64,000 bases of DNA from Meandrina meandrites (GCA_963693305.1 OY855915.1:6872607-6936606); one strand, 5' to 3'. Counted from the first letter of the stretch, positions 10,480-22,198 are shown. The notes: generated by a model from the sequence alone, not told the origin. A program made the numbers and translations.

Positions 10480-10700
10480 AATTAATTAATTTTTTGGGAA
10501 GTTTTGTATATTTTACAATTTCGGTGATTGTTTGGGCGTTTAAACTCATGATGCTGAATAAATTATATATATATATTAAAAACAAGTACGATTTCGACAT
10601 AGTTCATTTAGATGAAAGAGTCATTCAGTTCAAATCATTTTCTTTAGCTCTCCCTGCAGAACAACTGTTTCACACAGTTAGGAATGTCATTCATTAGTAT
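10480..10700 (-). pseudogene. P5, GPCR C-terminal remnant and 3' flank
   Basis: On the minus strand, 10644-10696 reads as the end of a receptor: MNDIPNCVKQLFCRES then stop, matching MNDIRNGVKQLF of the family. The adjoining bases to about 10480 parallel the 3' flank of R3 at 11085-11226. It is therefore a second, nearly erased copy in the same orientation as R3. Confidence 0.75.
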
Positions 10701-11226
10701 TTTTAATCTTAGTTAGGACCTTTCTGAAAACCACTGTGTATAGTGAATGAAGGCTTCCGAATAAAAGATTATCATGAATGAAACATTATAAAAGATTATA
10801 CGATTTCGTGTCCAGTTGATTATTCGCGGGCTATTTCCCTTCACGCTCCAAGAACCTCTCATTGGCCGCTGGAGAACATTTAGATCCCAACGAAAGAAGA
10901 AAAAGGATTAGGATCTTTCAGTAGCCTGGGAATTAGGACACCATCCCCCCCCCCCCCCTCCCCACCCCCTCTTACCTAAGATGATAATTTTCTCTCGTTT
11001 CCAATCACATGGCGTCTTTCACAGTCATCAGGAAATTAAGTAATATCAACAAACTCAAAATATGTTTTTGTCGGGCGAAAAAATTGGGAAATTTTTTATA
11101 TTTGACAATTCTGGTTATAATTTGGGCGTTAAAACTACAATGAATAAATTACTCATAGTATGCACATGCCTTATTTCATATATACGTTATTGAAATAGAG
11201 AAGTCATTCAGTTCACATTATTTTCT
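10701..11226. other. Spacer between P5 and R3
   Basis: No gene seen. It contains a C-rich tract at about 10946-10972 and, from about 11085, the 3' flank of R3. Confidence 0.5.
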
Positions 11227-12144
11227 TCAGTTCTCCCTGTAGAACAACTGTTTCACACCGTTACGGATGTCATTCATTCTCCAAACGTAAAGACCAGGCT
11301 TGAGGGACGAAGACAAAAATAGAAGAACCTTTGACATCATGATGGCCAAACGTGCTTCAGAAGCACTCGGTACACCAATATGCACCCCACTAGAGACAAT
11401 AAAAGGAATAAAACAGACAGAAAATAACACTACAATATACAAAATTGAAGCCACAGATTTTTTGTACTTCGCTAGGTCTATTGCTTGTCGGCCATGATTC
11501 TGGGATGCTTCGTTTGCTTGTACTTGCTGTTGGTGATGACGAATAATTCGGTAAACTTTATAATAGGCGAATGCTGTGGTAAGATAGCAACACAACATCA
11601 GTGTCATAGTTATTATATAAGTATTTTTGCCATACATATTATTTTCATTCACTAAAATGCGACAAACAACTGCAGGAATGGGAATCAGTAACAGGATGAT
11701 AACAGTGAAACATCCACGACGTAATGAAACCAAGGATCGTCGAGACATGTGCAGCCATCGTTCAATGGACATGAGTGTCATAAGGAGAGCCGTGATGGAA
11801 AAAAAATAGATGGCACTGCTGTCGCCAATTGTTCTTAGTATATCGTTATCTTGACGCCTAGGGTTTGCTACGTACATAAAGCTTGCCCCGGCATAGAAAG
11901 GCTGAGCGATCAGGCCTGTACACAAATCAGTCATTGCTAATCCACTCACAAGAATATGAAATGGTGTTCTTGCAAACGTCTTCTTCCAAATTGCAGCCAA
12001 AATCAACGCATTTCCAGCCACCGCTACAGGTGATAGAACGGCGATAACGGCACCAGTTGCTAATTCAAAAGTTACCCATGTCGTATCTGTAGGCCAACCT
12101 TTGCTGTTAGAATTGTGTGAAGGAAAGGTCGTATTATTAAACAT
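11227..12144 (-). CDS. Receptor R3, class A GPCR (group III), inverted, with Lys in NPxxY
   Basis: A 305-residue receptor and the only intact one on the minus strand. Markers: sequons NNTT near the start, N45 in TM1, D73 in TM2, ERW at 128-130, loop-3 block QNHGRQAIDLAKYKKSVAS and CFIP in TM6. TM7 reads KPGLY at 282-286: the Asn of NPxxY, a key activation-switch residue in class A receptors, is replaced by Lys (codon AAG). The frame is otherwise intact, so altered or constitutive signalling, or early loss of function, is possible. The C-terminus is LFYREN. A +-strand receptor 3' flank without its gene begins at about 12310, which suggests a local inversion. Confidence 0.93.
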   Translation of the reverse strand: MFNNTTFPSHNSNSKGWPTDTTWVTFELATGAVIAVLSPVAVAGNALILAAIWKKTFARTPFHILVSGLAMTDLCTGLIAQPFYAGASFMYVANPRRQDNDILRTIGDSSAIYFFSITALLMTLMSIERWLHMSRRSLVSLRRGCFTVIILLLIPIPAVVCRILVNENNMYGKNTYIITMTLMLCCYLTTAFAYYKVYRIIRHHQQQVQANEASQNHGRQAIDLAKYKKSVASILYIVVLFSVCFIPFIVSSGVHIGVPSASEARLAIMMSKVLLFLSSSLKPGLYVWRMNDIRNGVKQLFYREN

Positions 12145-13800
12145 ACCTAGCTTTCGAGTTTAATAGGGTGTTTCTTTACAACGTTATGAAATTGTCGTTA
12201 TTAATATAATTTCCAGTCGCGAGAACCCAGATTTAAATATCACTGAATCTTTTCACCTGCTTACTATCTTTTTCTGCGTTATCATTTTGGCCCAGTTTCT
12301 TTGTTATTGGACACATCTTTTATAATATATGATAATCAATATGTACAATATGTCCTGTTTGTAGAACTGGTTACGTAACGACAGTTGTTGAAATGAAGAA
12401 AGCAGGAAAGTAAAGAGTTTGTATTGAAAGCAAAGCGACCCTTCTGATATTGCAATTTTCGCCCGATAGACGATGGGCTATCCAATTGTGACTTTTTAAT
12501 TAATATTTGTATAATTCCTACAATTCTTTGCTATTTGCTTGGATTAGTATGGATAGATCAAGTAGAACGTTTATGGTAATGTTTGTTTATTAATATCAAC
12601 TAAGAGAAAACGTGGTTATTTTTAGTACATTTATTACAGCGTGCATGATAAATTGCTCCAAGATCCTTTCACTTACCGCACACCTTTGTTTTAATTTTTC
12701 TCATTCAGGTCGCATTGTGATTAAAAACATTTCTATCGAAATCATGCATTTTGCAGCTTTCCGTCTGTTGAAACAACCAAACTTCATAACGAAACAAAAT
12801 AAACAGTACCACATGAAAGCACTGTTCAATATCTTTGACTTGAATGGTCACACCGTAGGGTTTTATCCACAGACTTAAAAGTAAGAGACACCTTGAGCAG
12901 CATATATATTAAACAGTAGTACCTGAAAGAGCTGCTCAAAAGATTTTATCCGAATACAAAGTCGCACAATAGATATTTGATTTTGAGAGCATTAAACAGG
13001 AAGCCAGTTACATGTAAATTAAATCCTTTTTTTTCGATTTTCTTACTCTTTTCGATAAGCATACATACCTCTCTGTGGTGTGGGAAAGCATTGTAACACG
13101 ATTTTGCTGATTACCATTTCAGTTTTGTGTTTCATCAATACAATTTATCCCCAGTTGATGACTGTCTTTTCTCTCATAACCCATCTGCTATCAAGTTATT
13201 GGTATTGTAGGGAGACATTAGATCTGGATCATTATTGAAAATTGAACAAAAAGCAGTTGGAATTAAAGTTATGAACTATTGTTGAGTGGCAAGTCCAATT
13301 TATTCTCAGTTTGCACCTTAAGATAATGAAATATACACTTTGTTTTTATCTCCGTTGTAGGCTCTTACTTAGTGTATAAGACAAAGTTCACCTATAACAA
13401 TAGAGAACAAGAGAACGAGGAATACAATAAAAACAATAGGTTTGCAAGGCAGTGTTCTCTTGTGACGCTTCCTCTGTCTTCTACACCAAGAAGGAGCCTA
13501 GTTAAATTAATAATCTAACCAGGAGGTCAAACAGTGGGTTTCCATTGAGCTGTCGCATTCAAAATTGAATTATAACAGAGAAATTGAAAGCTTCATTTAT
13601 GTGAAATTAATTTAGTTTGCATCGCTTGAGATAATTAAGTCAAAAAAGTAATATTAGAAAAATTGAGTGAAATAAATAATATAACTAAATATCACTAGGT
13701 AAAACTATTTTTAATGAAAAATTGAAACAGAAAGCATGTTCGTCGAAATATGAAGAGTTGTCCTTCCGTGTTCAACTGCATCAATTTAAACAATGCTTAA
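12145..13800 (+). other. Orphan receptor flank and upstream region of R4
   Basis: No gene is supported. Positions 12310-13000 are a diverged copy of the 3' flank found after R1 and R2 but follow no +-strand receptor. This stretch includes the uninserted retroposon target near 12903-12917. From about 13100 to 13570 it resembles the upstream flanks of R6, P2 and R7 (shared AATTTATCCC and GAGCTGTCGCATTC blocks). Confidence 0.65.
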
Positions 13801-14721
13801 ATGATGTTCAGTAATATCACGAATTTCTCCCGTGAAAACGAATCGTACTTTTACGAACTTTCTTTCTCAACTGCTATTATAATTGTCGTTTTATCACCAG
13901 TGGCAATCGCTGGAAATGCATTGATCTTGGCGGCAATTTGGAAGAAGACGTTTGTGAGGACGCCATTTCATATTCTTCTGAGTGGATTAGCTTTCACCGA
14001 CTTGTGTACAGGGCTTATTGTTCAGCCTTTCTTTGCCGCGAACGCGTTGATATACATAAACAGCCCTACAGTAGAGAACGATGGGTCCCAGGTTTATATC
14101 ATCCTAGAAGCAATCGACGACTGCAGTGCCATATACTTTATTTCAATCACGATTCTTCTCATAACACTCATGTCAATTGAACGATGGCTGCACATGTCTC
14201 GACGATCTTCGATTACATCACGACTTGGATGTCTCACTGTTATCTTTCTGCTGCTCCCTCCAACTCCCGCCGTTGTTCTTCGCGTTTTGTCAAATCGTAA
14301 ACAATCTCATAAGAATAATACAAGGGTCGCAATTTTGGCATGCATAGTCCCTTGCTATCTTACCACATTATTTGCCTATTTTAAAGTTTACCGAATTATC
14401 CGTCAACACCAACAGCAACTCCAAGCAAACGAAACATCTCAAAATTTTGGTCAGCCGGCAATAGACTTCTCGAAATTCAAGAAATCTGTGGCCACAATGA
14501 TATATATTCTTTTATTATTTTCTATCTGTCTATTACCTTATATTGTCGCTAGTGGGATTTATCTGGGTCTGAGTCGGAAGGGTTCAGGAGTAGAAATGGC
14601 TGCCTTACAGGCTTCTGTGGTGGTTTTATTTTTATCTTCTGCGCTCAACCCAGGCCTTTATCTCTGGAGAATGAATGATATTCGCAATGGAGTTAGACAA
14701 CTGTTTTGCAGGGGTAGCTAA
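13801..14721 (+). CDS. Receptor R4, class A GPCR (group II)
   Basis: A 306-residue receptor with two adjacent start codons (MMFSN); the second fits the family start. Sequons at N5 and N13, N39 in TM1, D67 in TM2, ERW at 127-129, CLLP in TM6, NPGLY at 283-287 and C-terminus LFCRGS with a possible palmitoylated Cys. The loop-3 block is modified to DFSKFKKSVA. TM5 has a Pro (VPCYLTT), a feature of group II only. Neighbours R6, P2 and R7 are its closest relatives in the window. Confidence 0.94.
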   Translation: MMFSNITNFSRENESYFYELSFSTAIIIVVLSPVAIAGNALILAAIWKKTFVRTPFHILLSGLAFTDLCTGLIVQPFFAANALIYINSPTVENDGSQVYIILEAIDDCSAIYFISITILLITLMSIERWLHMSRRSSITSRLGCLTVIFLLLPPTPAVVLRVLSNRKQSHKNNTRVAILACIVPCYLTTLFAYFKVYRIIRQHQQQLQANETSQNFGQPAIDFSKFKKSVATMIYILLLFSICLLPYIVASGIYLGLSRKGSGVEMAALQASVVVLFLSSALNPGLYLWRMNDIRNGVRQLFCRGS

Positions 14722-16480
14722 TAATTTCGAACAACTTGTACGTTTTCGTAATGGACTATGGTTCATCTGGAAAATAGTCCACGTTATTTTTTTTTATGAA
14801 AAGCAATTTCTTTCAGAACACACTACTTCGAACTCTTTTATGGATGTAAAATGTGATTGAAATTTTTAATTAATTCTTTCTTTCTAATGTTGGTCAAATG
14901 TTCTGTCGACTGAGAGATTTTCTGTAAGAAAGACGAACTGTTTTCGTTCGGAGTTTTTTGCTGGAATTAATACAGTTGACCAAAGTTGTTCTTGACAATT
15001 CAAAGATCATGGTTCTGAAAGGAATGTGAATCTCTCGGATGAGTCGACTAACAGAAGCTCGATTCAATTTAAATAATTTTTCTAGACCTCAGCGTAAACG
15101 GTTTTGAATTCGCTAGCAAAAACCTCTCTCAAAACTCTTAAAGGAATGCTCCTTCGTCTAAAATATCCCTGCACTGCAGGATATAATTTTCCTAGATTTG
15201 AAAGGTTAACGTATTGCCAGTTTGTGGTATATAGGCCTTTCTAGATCATTTATTTGAGTTTGTGGAAAGCAGGCAAGCCTTTGGCTTTTCAGTCGTTACA
15301 GAATGTTAAAAAACGACAACATAAAATTTGAAAGTAGCTGTGGGAAAAGCATTGCAATTATAGGCAAAATTTTGTGGAGGTTGCGAAATTTAAGTTCACT
15401 CACTTTAGCTGATTTTGACAGTCTCAGTTGTACCGTTTATTTACGTTTTCGACGGCATACACTTGTCCAAAGCCTTGTATTAATTATTATTGAAACTACA
15501 AATTATTTTCTTCCCATCGTGAATTGGATGTGTGCCAGTATTAAATTGTAATTTTCCATCTAGAAATCATTTCCTGCCACCATGTCTAGATAGCGATAAC
15601 ATTCTCGCTATCTTTTTATCTATCTGCAGTGGTGAATCGAATTTGAATGTGCTCTTTCAGAAACCGTGGAAACATAGTTGCAGGAAAGAAAGTTTTCCTC
15701 GTACAGCACATCAAGACATTTTATTTTTCCTTAAAGGAGTACTTGTTTATAAGCCATTTTCTGCAACTAGTAATAAAAATTAAAGACAATTCAATTAGAA
15801 TTGGTACAGTAGGTAAGGTAGGGTAAGTTATTTATTTCAAGTCAAATACACAGCGAGTTGTCTCCCAATCTTTCGTGCCAGAGGCTCATGATAAAAGTGT
15901 TTGACAATTTACAAACTTGAATAACTAAAACACATATTAAAAATAAGGACGGAAAATGTGAGTTAGCCCTTTTAATGTTGCTTTAAATAGTTCAGCTTTT
16001 CATCAGATAAGATGACGGGCCATGATATTGACCTTGTGGGACTTAAAGAAAGAATTAAATATCGGAGCAAGAAATGCGTAATTTAATGTGTTTCTTGTTT
16101 ATTGTAAACTAAACTACAGATAAATTCGTCTTTAAGAAGAACTAATAACTAATACTGACTTTGTGAACGTTTGGTATAACTTTGTCACCATCATGAGCTG
16201 TCAGTTGGTTCAATAATTGAAACTCAGGCTATCAAAATAATCAAAATTGGATAAAAACGACGGAACAATGCATTAATGTGACTTGCACTGTTTTGCAACC
16301 AGTAAAGTTGGCCAACGTCACAATTTGTGTTATCAGATGGAGCCCTTAAGTAGTTTTTGTTTGTTACCTTATATAATGTAGGCAACACTTGCATTTAAGC
16401 ACAAAACATTGGTTCGTTTTCAACGAGGTTTCCCCATCACAACTGATTACGTTACCGAAGTTCGTGAGCAAAGATTGGCC
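14722..16480 (+). repeat. Downstream of R4, then duplicated upstream flank of R5
   Basis: No gene is supported. From 15365 the sequence is the partner of 1-2138 without the Harbinger insert; the empty TTA site lies near 15963. The shared leader GTTTTCAACGAGGTTT is about 65 bases before the R5 ATG. Confidence 0.8.
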
Positions 16481-17419
16481 ATGTTCAATAACACTTCGTC
16501 TCAACAGCAAACGTTTCCCATTTCTTGTAGCTTGGAAGGTGACGACAGGCAGAACGAATCTTTCATTTATGTTGTTACTATTCTCATTTCTACATTAATT
16601 GCCATTTTGTCACCCTTGACAGTAGTGGGAAATGGGCTAATTTTGGCGGCAATTTGGAAGAGGACGTTTGTGAGAACACCATTCCATATTCTTCTGAGTG
16701 GATTAGCAATCACTGATTTGTGTACAGGACTTATCGCCCAGCCTTTCGTTGCTGCAGTTGATTTTATCTACATTAAAGAACCTCGACTAGTTTGCGAAAA
16801 GCCAACATTTCTTTTCGTCATAGGAGGAATTGCTAATGGCAGTGCAACTTACTTTATTTCTATCACTATTCTCTTCATAACGTTTATATCCATTGAACGA
16901 TGGCTGCACATGTCTCGGAGGTCATTGGTTACATCGCATCGTGGGTGTCTAACAGTAACAATGGTTTTGCCCATACCGATCCCCTTGGTTGTTTTACGAT
17001 TTCTTTTCGACTTTAAGGGAACTTTTGATCGTGAGGTGTATATCATCATTATGGCACTGGTGCTGTTTTGTTTCATCACCACAGCATTCGCCTATTTTAA
17101 TGTTTACCGAATTATTCGTCGTCACCAACAGCAAGTTCAAGCAAATGTAACATCTCAGAATTTTGGTCAACCGGCAATAGACCTGGCGAAGTACAAGAAA
17201 TCTGTCGTCTCGATTTTGTATATTTTATTGCTATTTTCTGTCTGTTTCTTGCCGTTTGTCATTTCTAGTTTTGTTTTTCTTCTCTTAGGAAATAGTACCG
17301 GAATAGGGGTTGCCTTCAGTGTGTCCTTGTTACTCTTATTTTTGTCTTCCTCACTCAACCCAGGTTTATTCGTTTGGAGAATGAATGACATTCGTAATGG
17401 CGTCAAACAATTATTCTGA
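16481..17419 (+). CDS. Receptor R5, class A GPCR (group I)
   Basis: A 312-residue receptor nearly identical to R1; the visible differences are Ala46Thr, Lys61Arg, Gln146Arg, Ile200Thr, Gln214Arg, Ala260Val and Phe311Leu (R1 to R5). All family markers are present, with NPGLF in TM7. The start at 16481 matches R1. The open frame extends 24 codons upstream to 16409, but that extension is interrupted by a stop in R1. The 3' flank diverges from R1 just past the stop codon, where R1 instead matches R2. Confidence 0.95.
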   Translation: MFNNTSSQQQTFPISCSLEGDDRQNESFIYVVTILISTLIAILSPLTVVGNGLILAAIWKRTFVRTPFHILLSGLAITDLCTGLIAQPFVAAVDFIYIKEPRLVCEKPTFLFVIGGIANGSATYFISITILFITFISIERWLHMSRRSLVTSHRGCLTVTMVLPIPIPLVVLRFLFDFKGTFDREVYIIIMALVLFCFITTAFAYFNVYRIIRRHQQQVQANVTSQNFGQPAIDLAKYKKSVVSILYILLLFSVCFLPFVISSFVFLLLGNSTGIGVAFSVSLLLLFLSSSLNPGLFVWRMNDIRNGVKQLF

Positions 17420-17758
17420 GGTAGCTACATAGGAGACTTTGATCTACGTCGACTGCATTCAGTCAAGCAAGATGGCTCACATGAAGATTTCAACAGAGGC
17501 ACCCTTTAATCCGAAGAGACAAAAAACAACCACACATGAAAGTAGCGATCAATATATTTGATTTGAATGGTCGACAATGTACATGAAAAGATTGCGTGCA
17601 AACCATCTTGGTGAGTCGTCGGAACAGCTATGGGTGCACATCAGGTTGAGGCCGCAGGCAACAGTATTTGTCAGGGAACTGCTTGCACCTGTTTTTAAAG
17701 CTAACGGCTAAGATTGCTTGAACTTCAATCGATTATCGCAAGGTTGTTAGAGATCAAG
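17420..17758 (+). other. 3' flank of R5
   Basis: No gene seen. It is similar to the flank after P3 at 27003-27330, another copy of the group I downstream sequence, and this supplies the empty site for the LINE insertion that follows. Confidence 0.55.
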
Positions 17759-17773
17759 AAACTCTCATTCTTG

Positions 17774-18280
17774 TTTTTCCTGTTCATCTGCGCTAAAAAT
17801 AACAAAAAATATCAATTTGCGGATTTTGTCGTCTCCGTGCGGGAAAAAATAGAACTTGAAAAATACATCGCCACACGTGAGAATAAATTAACTCAATTTA
17901 ATGTAAAGTGGAAAGATTTTTTGCAGAGTTACAGTATGGATCACAGTTCCGGTAGCGTTATTATGTCAGTCTCTTTACCTAGTAACTTTGTAAGTAATGT
18001 ATGTAGTAAGTAAGTAACGTAGTGCCCCGTAGATGGAAATTGTAACTTGCATTATAAGATATTAGGGTTGTAGTGTAAGTAATTAGCGATGTAGTATAAT
18101 TAAGTAGTGAGTTAAGTAACGTATTGTAAGTAAGTGTTTGTTTTTGTAAGTATAGTAATTAATTATGACGTGTCGTTTTAACGCGATGTATTTCCACTTG
18201 ATGTATGTAATGTGTTGTATTTAAGTTATGTCTTGTAGTATGAAGGTAAATAAAATGTTTGTTTTTGCAAAAAAAAAAAA
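17774..18280 (+). mobile_element. 5'-truncated L1/Tx1-like LINE 3' end with poly(A)
   Basis: The insert is flanked by AACTCTCATTCTTG at about 17760-17773 and 18281-18294 and ends in a run of about 13 A. The related flank near 27321 has the target once. The reading frame to 18013 contains VREKIELEKYIATRENKLTQ and then FNVKWKDFL, like the extreme C-terminus of L1/Tx1 reverse transcriptase proteins (a Lys-rich helix before a KW motif). Repeated GTAAGTA units follow in the 3' UTR. No catalytic part remains. Confidence 0.75.
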
Positions 18281-18294
18281 AACTCTCATTCTTG

Positions 18295-19697
18295 AAGAAG
18301 AAATAATGATCCTATTATTACAAATTTAAAAGTGGTAGAAAATTATGACAGTGTCAAGTTGCGTTTATTTTAATTATATTCTGTATACAATTTTACATAA
18401 TCAAAATTCTTTGCTGGAAGCGAATGACTTCGCAGTTAAATTTTCTCAAAAAGCACACTTTGGAGAGGAATATAATATACATGGGTTATTGGCCAAGCGT
18501 CAGGTCGAGATGGCGGGATATTGGCCAAGTGGACCTGAACGAAGTCGAGGTCCATGAACACGCAAAACAAAATTTGTATTGTATGGAGTAAATCGTAATA
18601 AATATAAATAGACGCAGGTCGAAGTTCTAACATCTTGGCCGAACAAGCTTGGTCAATAAAAAGTTATTTATGCGATTCGAAGGACGCCAAGGACAGTAAA
18701 ATGGTTTGTTTTTAGAGCACTAAAAGGAAGCCATTTACATGTAAAATCCCTGTTTTCCGATTTTCTTTCTCTTGTCGATGTGCATATATGCTTCTTGGTG
18801 TCGTGGAAAAGCATTGTGACGTGATTTTGCTGATTATCATTTCATTTCAAGACAATTTATCCCTCGTTGATTACGGTCTTTTCTCTCATACCTCAACTGC
18901 GGAAAAAGGTATTGCTTTTTTTGAGAAAAATTTGATCTGGATCATTATTGAGAACTAAATAAAAACCAGCACGAAAGTTATGGACCGTTGTTGAGTTACA
19001 AGTCCAAAGTAATGTAAGTTTCCACCCTTACACTACTTATTATAAACTTTGTTTTTTTTTCGTTCGTCTGTTTTAGTTTTTTTTTATCTCAGTTATATTA
19101 AAATTCTTACCAGGAAGTCAAATATTTGTTTTTTTATTGAGCTGTCGCATTCAAAATTTGCATTAAAAAAGAAATTTAGAATTTCGTTTATATGAAACTA
19201 ACTTAGTTTGCGTTGTTTCGGACACGTAATTAATTTTAAAATATTCATTTTCAATTAAAAAAAAACAATTAGAAATTGATGATATAAACAAAAGGCATGC
19301 ACAGGAAAAGAAAAATGATCAAAAAGAATAACCATATAATTCTAAGGGGACAGACCACGAACACAATAGTAGCTCCTGTAAATATCTAATTGTTGTAACC
19401 GTTCATCAGTAGGATACCTAAAATGAGTGCATTTCTACAATTGGTTTCGGCGCCATTAAATCCTATACCAATTGCAGAACATTTTAGGAGGTGCCACCCA
19501 CGATGTGAGCACAGTTACTACAAAAAATAATAATAAGGAAAATAACGCAAAATAAACTAAACCGTTAAATTACGAACTAAGCGCACACGTCAAATGAATT
19601 AAGCAAATAATTTAATAACTAAATTTAATTAAAAATAGCGTCAAAACGCATGTCTGTAGAGTTGTTGACTAGCAACGTTCACGAACGAAGCTCTGCC
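18295..19697. other. Spacer upstream of R6
   Basis: No gene supported. Positions 18480-18660 contain a short internally repeated block (TATTGGCCAAG twice) that looks like a dispersed element. From about 18700 the sequence is the group II upstream flank shared with R4, P2 and R7. Confidence 0.5.
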
Positions 19698-20672
19698 ATG
19701 TTTGGTAACACTTTGACTTCCTCTCCTGGACAAAATTTTTCCACTCGTTTTAACCCAGAGGATGACAATAGCCCTGAGAACGAATCTAATTTCTATTACA
19801 AACTATATTTCTCAACTGCTATTATAATTGCCGTTTTATCACCAGTGGCCGTGGCTGGAAATGCACTGATCTTGGCGGCAATTTGGAAGAAGACATTTGT
19901 GAGAACGTCATTTCATATTCTTCTGAGTGGACTAGCTTTCACTGATTTGTGTACAGGACTCATTGTTCAGCCTTGCTATGTCGCAAGCGTTTTGATGTAC
20001 GTAGCAAACCCTTGCGTTGAGAACGATGGGTCACTGCTTAGTGTCGTCTTAAAGACAATCGGTCAAAGCAGTGCCATATACTTTATTGCCTTTACGGTCC
20101 TTCTTATAACACTCATGTCAATTGAACGATGGCTACACATGTCTCGACGATCTTCGGTTACATCAAGACTTGGATGTCTCACTGTTATCGTTCTGTTGCT
20201 CCCTCCAACTCCCGCAGTTGTTTTTCGCGTTTTGTCAAATAGTAAACAGTCTCATATACATAACATGAGAATCGCAATTTTGGTAAGCATAATCCCTTGC
20301 TATCTCGTAACATTATTTGCCTATTTTAAAGTTTACCAAATTATTCGTCGACACCAGCAGCAAGTCCAAGCAAACGAAACATCTCAAGATTTTGGTCAAC
20401 CGGCAATAGACCTGGCAAAATACAAGAAATCTGTAGCCTCGATGATATTTATTCTTTTACTATTTTCCGTCAGTTTCTTGCCTTACATTGTCGCTAGTGG
20501 GGTTTATCTAAGTCTGAGCCGGAAGAGGTCAGGAGTAGAATTGGCCGCCTTACAGGCTTCTATAGCGCTTTTATTTTTGTCTTCTGCGCTCAACCCAGGC
20601 CTTTATATCTGGAGAATGAATGATATTCGCAGTGGAGTTAGACAGCTGCTCTGCAAGGTTATAATTAGCTAA
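19698..20672 (+). CDS. Receptor R6, class A GPCR (group II)
   Basis: A 324-residue receptor from the family-type start; an in-frame ATG at 19650 would add 16 residues. Markers: sequons at N4, N13 and N28, N56 in TM1, D83 in TM2, ERW at 143-145, loop block QDFGQPAIDLAKYKKSVAS, TM6 SFLP and TM7 NPGLY at 299-303. Oddities are TSFH for TPFH after TM1, VYQII for VYRII at the end of TM5, and a longer tail ending CKVIIS. TM5 carries the group II Pro. Confidence 0.93.
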   Translation: MFGNTLTSSPGQNFSTRFNPEDDNSPENESNFYYKLYFSTAIIIAVLSPVAVAGNALILAAIWKKTFVRTSFHILLSGLAFTDLCTGLIVQPCYVASVLMYVANPCVENDGSLLSVVLKTIGQSSAIYFIAFTVLLITLMSIERWLHMSRRSSVTSRLGCLTVIVLLLPPTPAVVFRVLSNSKQSHIHNMRIAILVSIIPCYLVTLFAYFKVYQIIRRHQQQVQANETSQDFGQPAIDLAKYKKSVASMIFILLLFSVSFLPYIVASGVYLSLSRKRSGVELAALQASIALLFLSSALNPGLYIWRMNDIRSGVRQLLCKVIIS

Positions 20673-21773
20673 TGTTTGGAAACAACTCCATGATCTCTGT
20701 GACGAGAACTGTACGTTTTCGTAATTGAATGCGGTTTATCTGGAAATAGTCAACGTTATTTCTAATGCTTTCTACTATTTTAAACTCTTTTTATGAATCT
20801 AAATGTTATTTAGATTTTTAATTAATTTTCTCTTTTTAATGTTGGTCAAATGTTGTGTCGGCTGAGTGTTTTTTGCAACAAAGACGCCCTCAGTTTTCGC
20901 TGGAAGTTTTATACATTCTGTTTGAATTAATAGAGTTGCCTATAGTTGTTCTTGACAATGCAAAAGAACATGGTTTTGAAATGAGTGTGCATCTTTTGGA
21001 TTAATTACGTTTTGGATGGCATACACCTGTAGAAAGCCTAGCATTAATTAACTGTAAATTAATTTTTTCTCATCATTTATTGGATGTGCCAGAATTAAAC
21101 TGTAATTTTCCACCTAGAAATGATTTATTGGCTTCAATGTCTAGATAGAGATGACAGTTTTACGCTAGTAGTTTTACGCTGTTTATAGAGGTGAATCGAC
21201 GTTCTCTATCAGAAACCGTGAAAACAAAATTGCAGGAAGGAAATCTTTCTCCATTTATCGGATTTTACCATAAAGGAATAATTGTTTATGAGCCATATGT
21301 TTCTGCAACTAGCACTCAAAATTACAGAACATTTTCGTTGGCACTGCACAGTCAGGACGAAAATTGTGGGTTTGCTCCTTTAATGTTGCTTTAAATAGTT
21401 CATGATATTTACCTGAGGGACTGAAAGAAATAATTAAAACCGGAGCAGGTCATGAGCTCTCAGCTGGTTCAATTATTGAAACTCTAAAAATAATTAAAAT
21501 TGGAGAAAGACGACCGAACAATAGAATAATATTGACTTACACTGTTTTGCAACAAGTAAAGTTGGCCAGCGTTACAATTTGTGTTATGACAGGCGAAAGC
21601 CTTAAGAGGTCTTTGTTTATAATCCATCAACCTGCATGATGACAGAACTTTGTTTCTTACCTTATATAATGTAGGCAACATTTGCATTTAAACACAAAAC
21701 TTTGGTTCGTTTTCAACGAGGTTTACCCAGCAAAACTAATTACGCTACCGAATTTCACGAGCAAATATCAGCC
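20673..21773 (+). repeat. Spacer; right part is a group I upstream flank
   Basis: No gene supported. From about 21050 it is a diverged copy of 5700-6538, the flank before R2, with several internal deletions. Confidence 0.65.
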
Positions 21774-22198
21774 ATGTTCAACAACACTTCGTCTCAACAA
21801 CAAAGGCGCATCGTGGGTGTGTAACAGTAGCAATGGTTTTCCTTCTACCAATTCCCTTGGTCATTTTACGATTTCTTATCGTCTTAAAGGAAACTTATGA
21901 ACGCGAGGTTTTTATAACCATTTTGACACTGATGCTGTTTTGTTTTATTACCGCAGCATTCGCCTATTTTAATGAACTTCAATCGAAATACAAAAGCCTT
22001 TTGTCTCCCTCTTTTATATTCTCTTGCTATGCTGTTTCCTGCCTTACATGATTGATTGTAATGTAGGTGTATCTTAGTCTCGGTCATAATTTACAAATAG
22101 CACTAGCATATACATTGCCAGCGTTAGTTTTTTCTTCTGTTTGGAGAATGAATGATATTCGTAACGGAGTGAAACAAATGTTGTGTGTTGGTGGTTGA
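21774..22198 (+). pseudogene. P1, group I GPCR with large internal deletions
   Basis: Starts MFNNTSSQQQ, then jumps at about 21804 directly to the end of intracellular loop 2 (RRIVGV, stop). TM4 and TM5 follow (FLLPIPLVILRF and FCFITAAFAYF). Most of loop 3 is gone, and TM6-TM7 are frameshifted, ending with WRMNDIRNGVKQM. About two fifths of the gene is lost. Its TM6-to-3'-flank part matches P4 more than R2, so it is itself a mosaic. Confidence 0.88.

Noticed and set aside
15303..15783. Frames of 82-83 codons in the duplicated upstream flank (also 168-419)
   Set aside because: Conserved only because the unit is duplicated; no domain, and the more diverged copies near 5750 and 21100 do not keep the frame.
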